DNA of 64,000 nucleotides from Anaerosolibacter carboniphilus (GTDB lineage: Bacteria > Bacillota > Clostridia > Peptostreptococcales > Thermotaleaceae), in NCBI RefSeq assembly GCF_014205875.1, contig NZ_JACHEN010000013.1, forward strand, positions 62,001 to 126,000, written 5' to 3'. A model generated the notes under the pieces. The model was given only the letters and a program-made list of their open reading frames with translations, did no database searches and was not told where the DNA came from. A program made the translations under genes and the position numbers. Shown here in pieces: positions 62,139 to 64,000 of this stretch; within the stretch, counting starts at the first letter, position 1; the number at the start of each line of letters is the position of its first letter.

Positions 62139-63002
62139 ATGTTAAACGAATTAAATCATGTGATTGACTATATTGAAGATCATTTAACCGATGAAATTTC
62201 TCTTGAAAAAATCTCTGAATATGCTGGGGTTTCAGACTTTCACTTTAGAAAGATATTTTTTTATCTTTCAGGGTTGACGCTTAATGAATATATCAAAAAC
62301 AGAAAATTGTCGGAAGCAAGTATGGATTTGCTAAATGGAGAAAAAGTAACGGATGTAGCTTTGAAATATGGTTATCAGTCAATGGACGGCTTTACCCGAG
62401 CATTTAAAAAGTGGAGCGGATTTTTACCCTCGGATGTAATAAAAAAAGGCATAAGTAAATCTTTTCCCAAACTTTCATTCATAATAACCGTCAAAGGAGG
62501 AATCACTATGGAATTTAGAATTGAAGATAAACCAGCATTTAATTTAGTCGGTGTAAGCAAACGTGTCCCTATGCAATTTGAAGGTGTTAATAACGAGATT
62601 GTAAAGCTTGCACAAAGCATAACGGATGAACAAAAAGAAGAAATGCATTCTCTTCAAAATATTGAACCTTATGAAATTGTCAATGCTTCTTATGAGGCTG
62701 ACGCTAATTTCTTAAAAGAGGAAGGATATTTAACTCATCTTATAGGCGTTTTAACAACTGAAAATCAAGTAAGTGATCTCTTAGAAAAAGTGCCGGTCAA
62801 AGCCTATACTTGGGCTATATTTCCAAACGAAGGACCATTTCCTTATACGTTACAAGATACAATGGCAAAAATATATTCAGAATGGCTTCTTTCTTCAGAT
62901 TATGAAGTAATCAATGCCCCTGCTTTTTCTTTTACTAAAATGGATAAAAATAAAAAAGACTTCGCTTATAGTGAAGTTTGGATTCCTGTTCATAAGAGAT
63001 AA
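62139..63002 (+). CDS. AraC-family regulator with GyrI-like ligand domain
   Basis: A 287-residue transcription activator: an AraC double helix-turn-helix at the N-terminus (LEKISEYAGVSDFHFRKIFF and DVALKYGYQSMDGFTRAFKKWSG) and a C-terminal GyrI-like/effector-binding domain from about residue 124 (FRIEDKPAFNLVGVSKRV ... YSEVWIPV), as in Rob- and SbmC-like proteins that sense small toxic molecules. ATG 62139 has GGAGGGAGATA upstream. It lies between two broken copies of the DUF255 gene. Confidence 0.88.
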   Translation: MLNELNHVIDYIEDHLTDEISLEKISEYAGVSDFHFRKIFFYLSGLTLNEYIKNRKLSEASMDLLNGEKVTDVALKYGYQSMDGFTRAFKKWSGFLPSDVIKKGISKSFPKLSFIITVKGGITMEFRIEDKPAFNLVGVSKRVPMQFEGVNNEIVKLAQSITDEQKEEMHSLQNIEPYEIVNASYEADANFLKEEGYLTHLIGVLTTENQVSDLLEKVPVKAYTWAIFPNEGPFPYTLQDTMAKIYSEWLLSSDYEVINAPAFSFTKMDKNKKDFAYSEVWIPVHKR

Positions 63003-63124
63003 AAACTAAAAGCACACAAATCATTTTATTCGGCACAATTTTGTATTTACTGTTGCCCGCTAAATATTATTAAAAATAGAATAAGATAATAGCATCGAGG
63101 ACGCGGAGTCAACAAATTAAGCAT

Positions 63125-63150
63125 AAGCAAGGTGAAAAGCCTTGCTTTTT
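63125..63150 (+). terminator. Hairpin terminator
   Basis: AAGCAAGG and CCTTGCTTTTT form a stem with a T run, 120 bases after the AraC gene. The gap 63003-63124 shows nothing else. Confidence 0.8.
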
Positions 63151-63205
63151 ATTTGGTTCTAGTAACCGGTTTGCCATCAGTGACAAGTTCTTCGCTAGAC
63201 CCAAG
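63149..63205 (-). pseudogene. Possible DJ-1/PfpI-family C-terminal scrap
   Basis: Directly after the stop of the truncated DUF255 copy, the minus strand reads LGSSEELVTDGKPVTRTK and a stop. This resembles the C-terminal strand of PfpI/ThiJ proteins (D-G-x-x-V-T-S-R). Only 18 residues, so the call is tentative. Confidence 0.3.
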
Positions 63206-63367
63206 TTAGCTATACCCAATAGATAAGAAGATAGGTTTATCTTCTTGTTTTGCTTTTTCAAAAGCTTCACTCCCCCATGAGTAGCACTCTACAGGATTAT
63301 AAGCATGTTGCAATAAACATGGTGATTTCTCATGGATTAATCTATTGGGTTCTCTGCTGTTAGTCAT
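63206..63367 (-). pseudogene. Truncated second copy of DUF255-protein N-terminus
   Basis: A 53-residue frame starting at ATG 63367 (GGAGGTGATGTCCT upstream) reads [36 protein letters not shown], and ends [10 protein letters not shown] then TAA. It is clearly homologous to the N-terminus of the gene at 61765 but diverged, and stops at the same codon before TCHWCH. The remainder of the gene is missing. Confidence 0.85.
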
Positions 63368-63520
63368 AGGACATCACCTCCTTGCTTTGATTATGTTTTT
63401 TAGCATTTACAACATTTATCGGTATTATTCTTTTATACCGGTATAAAGTGTTGTAGAATTTAATAGTAATAATTATTCTCTTCGTAATATTTATTAATTG
63501 AAAAAATTATAAAAAACATA

Positions 63521-63551
63521 TTGACCTTTACGTTGCGGAAAGTTGTAGACT
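63521..63551 (+). promoter_or_regulatory. MerR-type promoter with 19-bp spacer
   Basis: TTGACC (63521-63526) and TAGACT (63546-63551) are separated by 19 bases, with CTTTACGTTGCGGAAAG as an imperfect dyad in between. The overlong spacer is the mark of MerR-activated promoters, so the next gene is probably autoregulated. Confidence 0.75.
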
Positions 63552-63575
63552 TTTTCTGAGAGGAGGAAGTGCATA

Positions 63576-64000
63576 ATGATTAAAATCGGTGAGGTTGCCG
63601 TAAGGTACAACATATCAAATAGAACACTCAGGTATTGGGAAGAAGTGGGAATACTTGCAAGCATACGTCTGGATAACGGGTATCGCTTCTATGATGATGA
63701 AAACATCACTAGAATAAATCAAATTATGGTGCTTCGTAAGCTCAGACTTCCGATACGGGACATTCAACGAATATTTGTATCAAATGAGCTTTCATGTGTT
63801 GTCAGTGCTTTATGTAGGCATTTAGAAGATACCAGACATGAAGTTGAAGAGTTAAATGCATTGAGTATCGTATTGGAGCGTCTAATTGAAGCCGTTAAGT
63901 ATCATAATAGTATATCTGAGATATTTGAATATCTTGATATACCTGATAACACTGCAATATTAGAATTGAAAAATGCACTCCAAATAACGCTCTCAGAAAG
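63576..64000 (+). CDS. MerR-family regulator, C-terminus beyond window
   Basis: From ATG 63576 (AGGAGGAAGTGC upstream) the frame stays open to the window end, 141 residues so far. The N-terminus MIKIGEVAVRYNISNRTLRYWEEVGIL is a MerR winged helix, followed by DNGYRFYDDENI and a long dimerisation helix. The ligand domain is outside or begins at the end. No Cys metal site is visible in this part, so a drug- or small-molecule sensor is likelier than a metal sensor. Confidence 0.9.
   Translation, partial: MIKIGEVAVRYNISNRTLRYWEEVGILASIRLDNGYRFYDDENITRINQIMVLRKLRLPIRDIQRIFVSNELSCVVSALCRHLEDTRHEVEELNALSIVLERLIEAVKYHNSISEIFEYLDIPDNTAILELKNALQITLSE

Overview
The window looks like a chromosomal segment of a low-GC, spore-forming, anaerobic Firmicute of the Clostridia. 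An Alkaliphilus-type organism is my best guess (inference, not a database match). The signs are AT-rich DNA, strong GGAGG ribosome binding sites, common TTG and GTG starts, a YtvI-type sporulation protein, a hydrogenase-like iron-sulfur protein, cyanophycin genes and, above all, in-frame UGA codons that are best read as selenocysteine (Sec).

Layout. Positions 1-2890 are an accessory edge: a large PIN-like nuclease candidate (cut by the window start), its coupled membrane coiled-coil partner, and the C-terminal relic of a tyrosine integrase beside a tRNA-Ala(GGC) gene, the classic place for island insertion. From 3 to 33 kb the content is mostly housekeeping: RluA pseudouridine synthase, two Nudix enzymes, NAD kinase, a sodium:dicarboxylate symporter next to a GlnK/GlnL-like two-component pair, a DcuS/DcuR-like pair, a diacylglycerol glucosyltransferase, FabI, an FHA-SEDS-PBP cell-wall operon, PepF, a hydrogenase-like Fe-S protein, MurI, YitT, YtvI and a long glutamine synthetase. 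From 33 to 48 kb come a solitary amino-acid binding lipoprotein, an MscS channel, a cobalamin-riboswitch-controlled cobalt transporter (cbiMNQO), phosphoglucomutase, a DtxR regulator, cyanophycin synthetase with cyanophycinase, and a GH18 hydrolase.

The most interesting part is 48-59.5 kb, a metalloid and selenium region. A PhnDCEE-type ABC transporter resembles the subfamily proposed to import selenate or selenite. It sits beside a glutaredoxin-like selenoprotein (UAEC active site) and a LarE-like enzyme. Next come two half-size permeases, an ArsR regulator, an ArsP/DUF318-type permease split by an in-frame UGA exactly where the family has Cys (PF-U-SCS), and two small thioredoxin-like proteins, one of them with adjacent Cys-Sec. 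A second permease with its own ArsR, arsenate reductase ArsC, two tiny membrane paralogs, and a fourth Sec candidate with no canonical start codon follow. All four UGA codons are trailed by a short hairpin at the distance expected of a bacterial SECIS element.

Positions 59.6-64 kb are again unstable: a DUF255 thioredoxin-domain gene broken by a 21-bp stop-bearing segment just before its CxxC motif, a second copy truncated at exactly the same codon, an AraC-GyrI regulator between them, and a MerR regulator running off the window end. Intergenic regions carry several palindromic repeat families, many ending in CGCCCCTAC.
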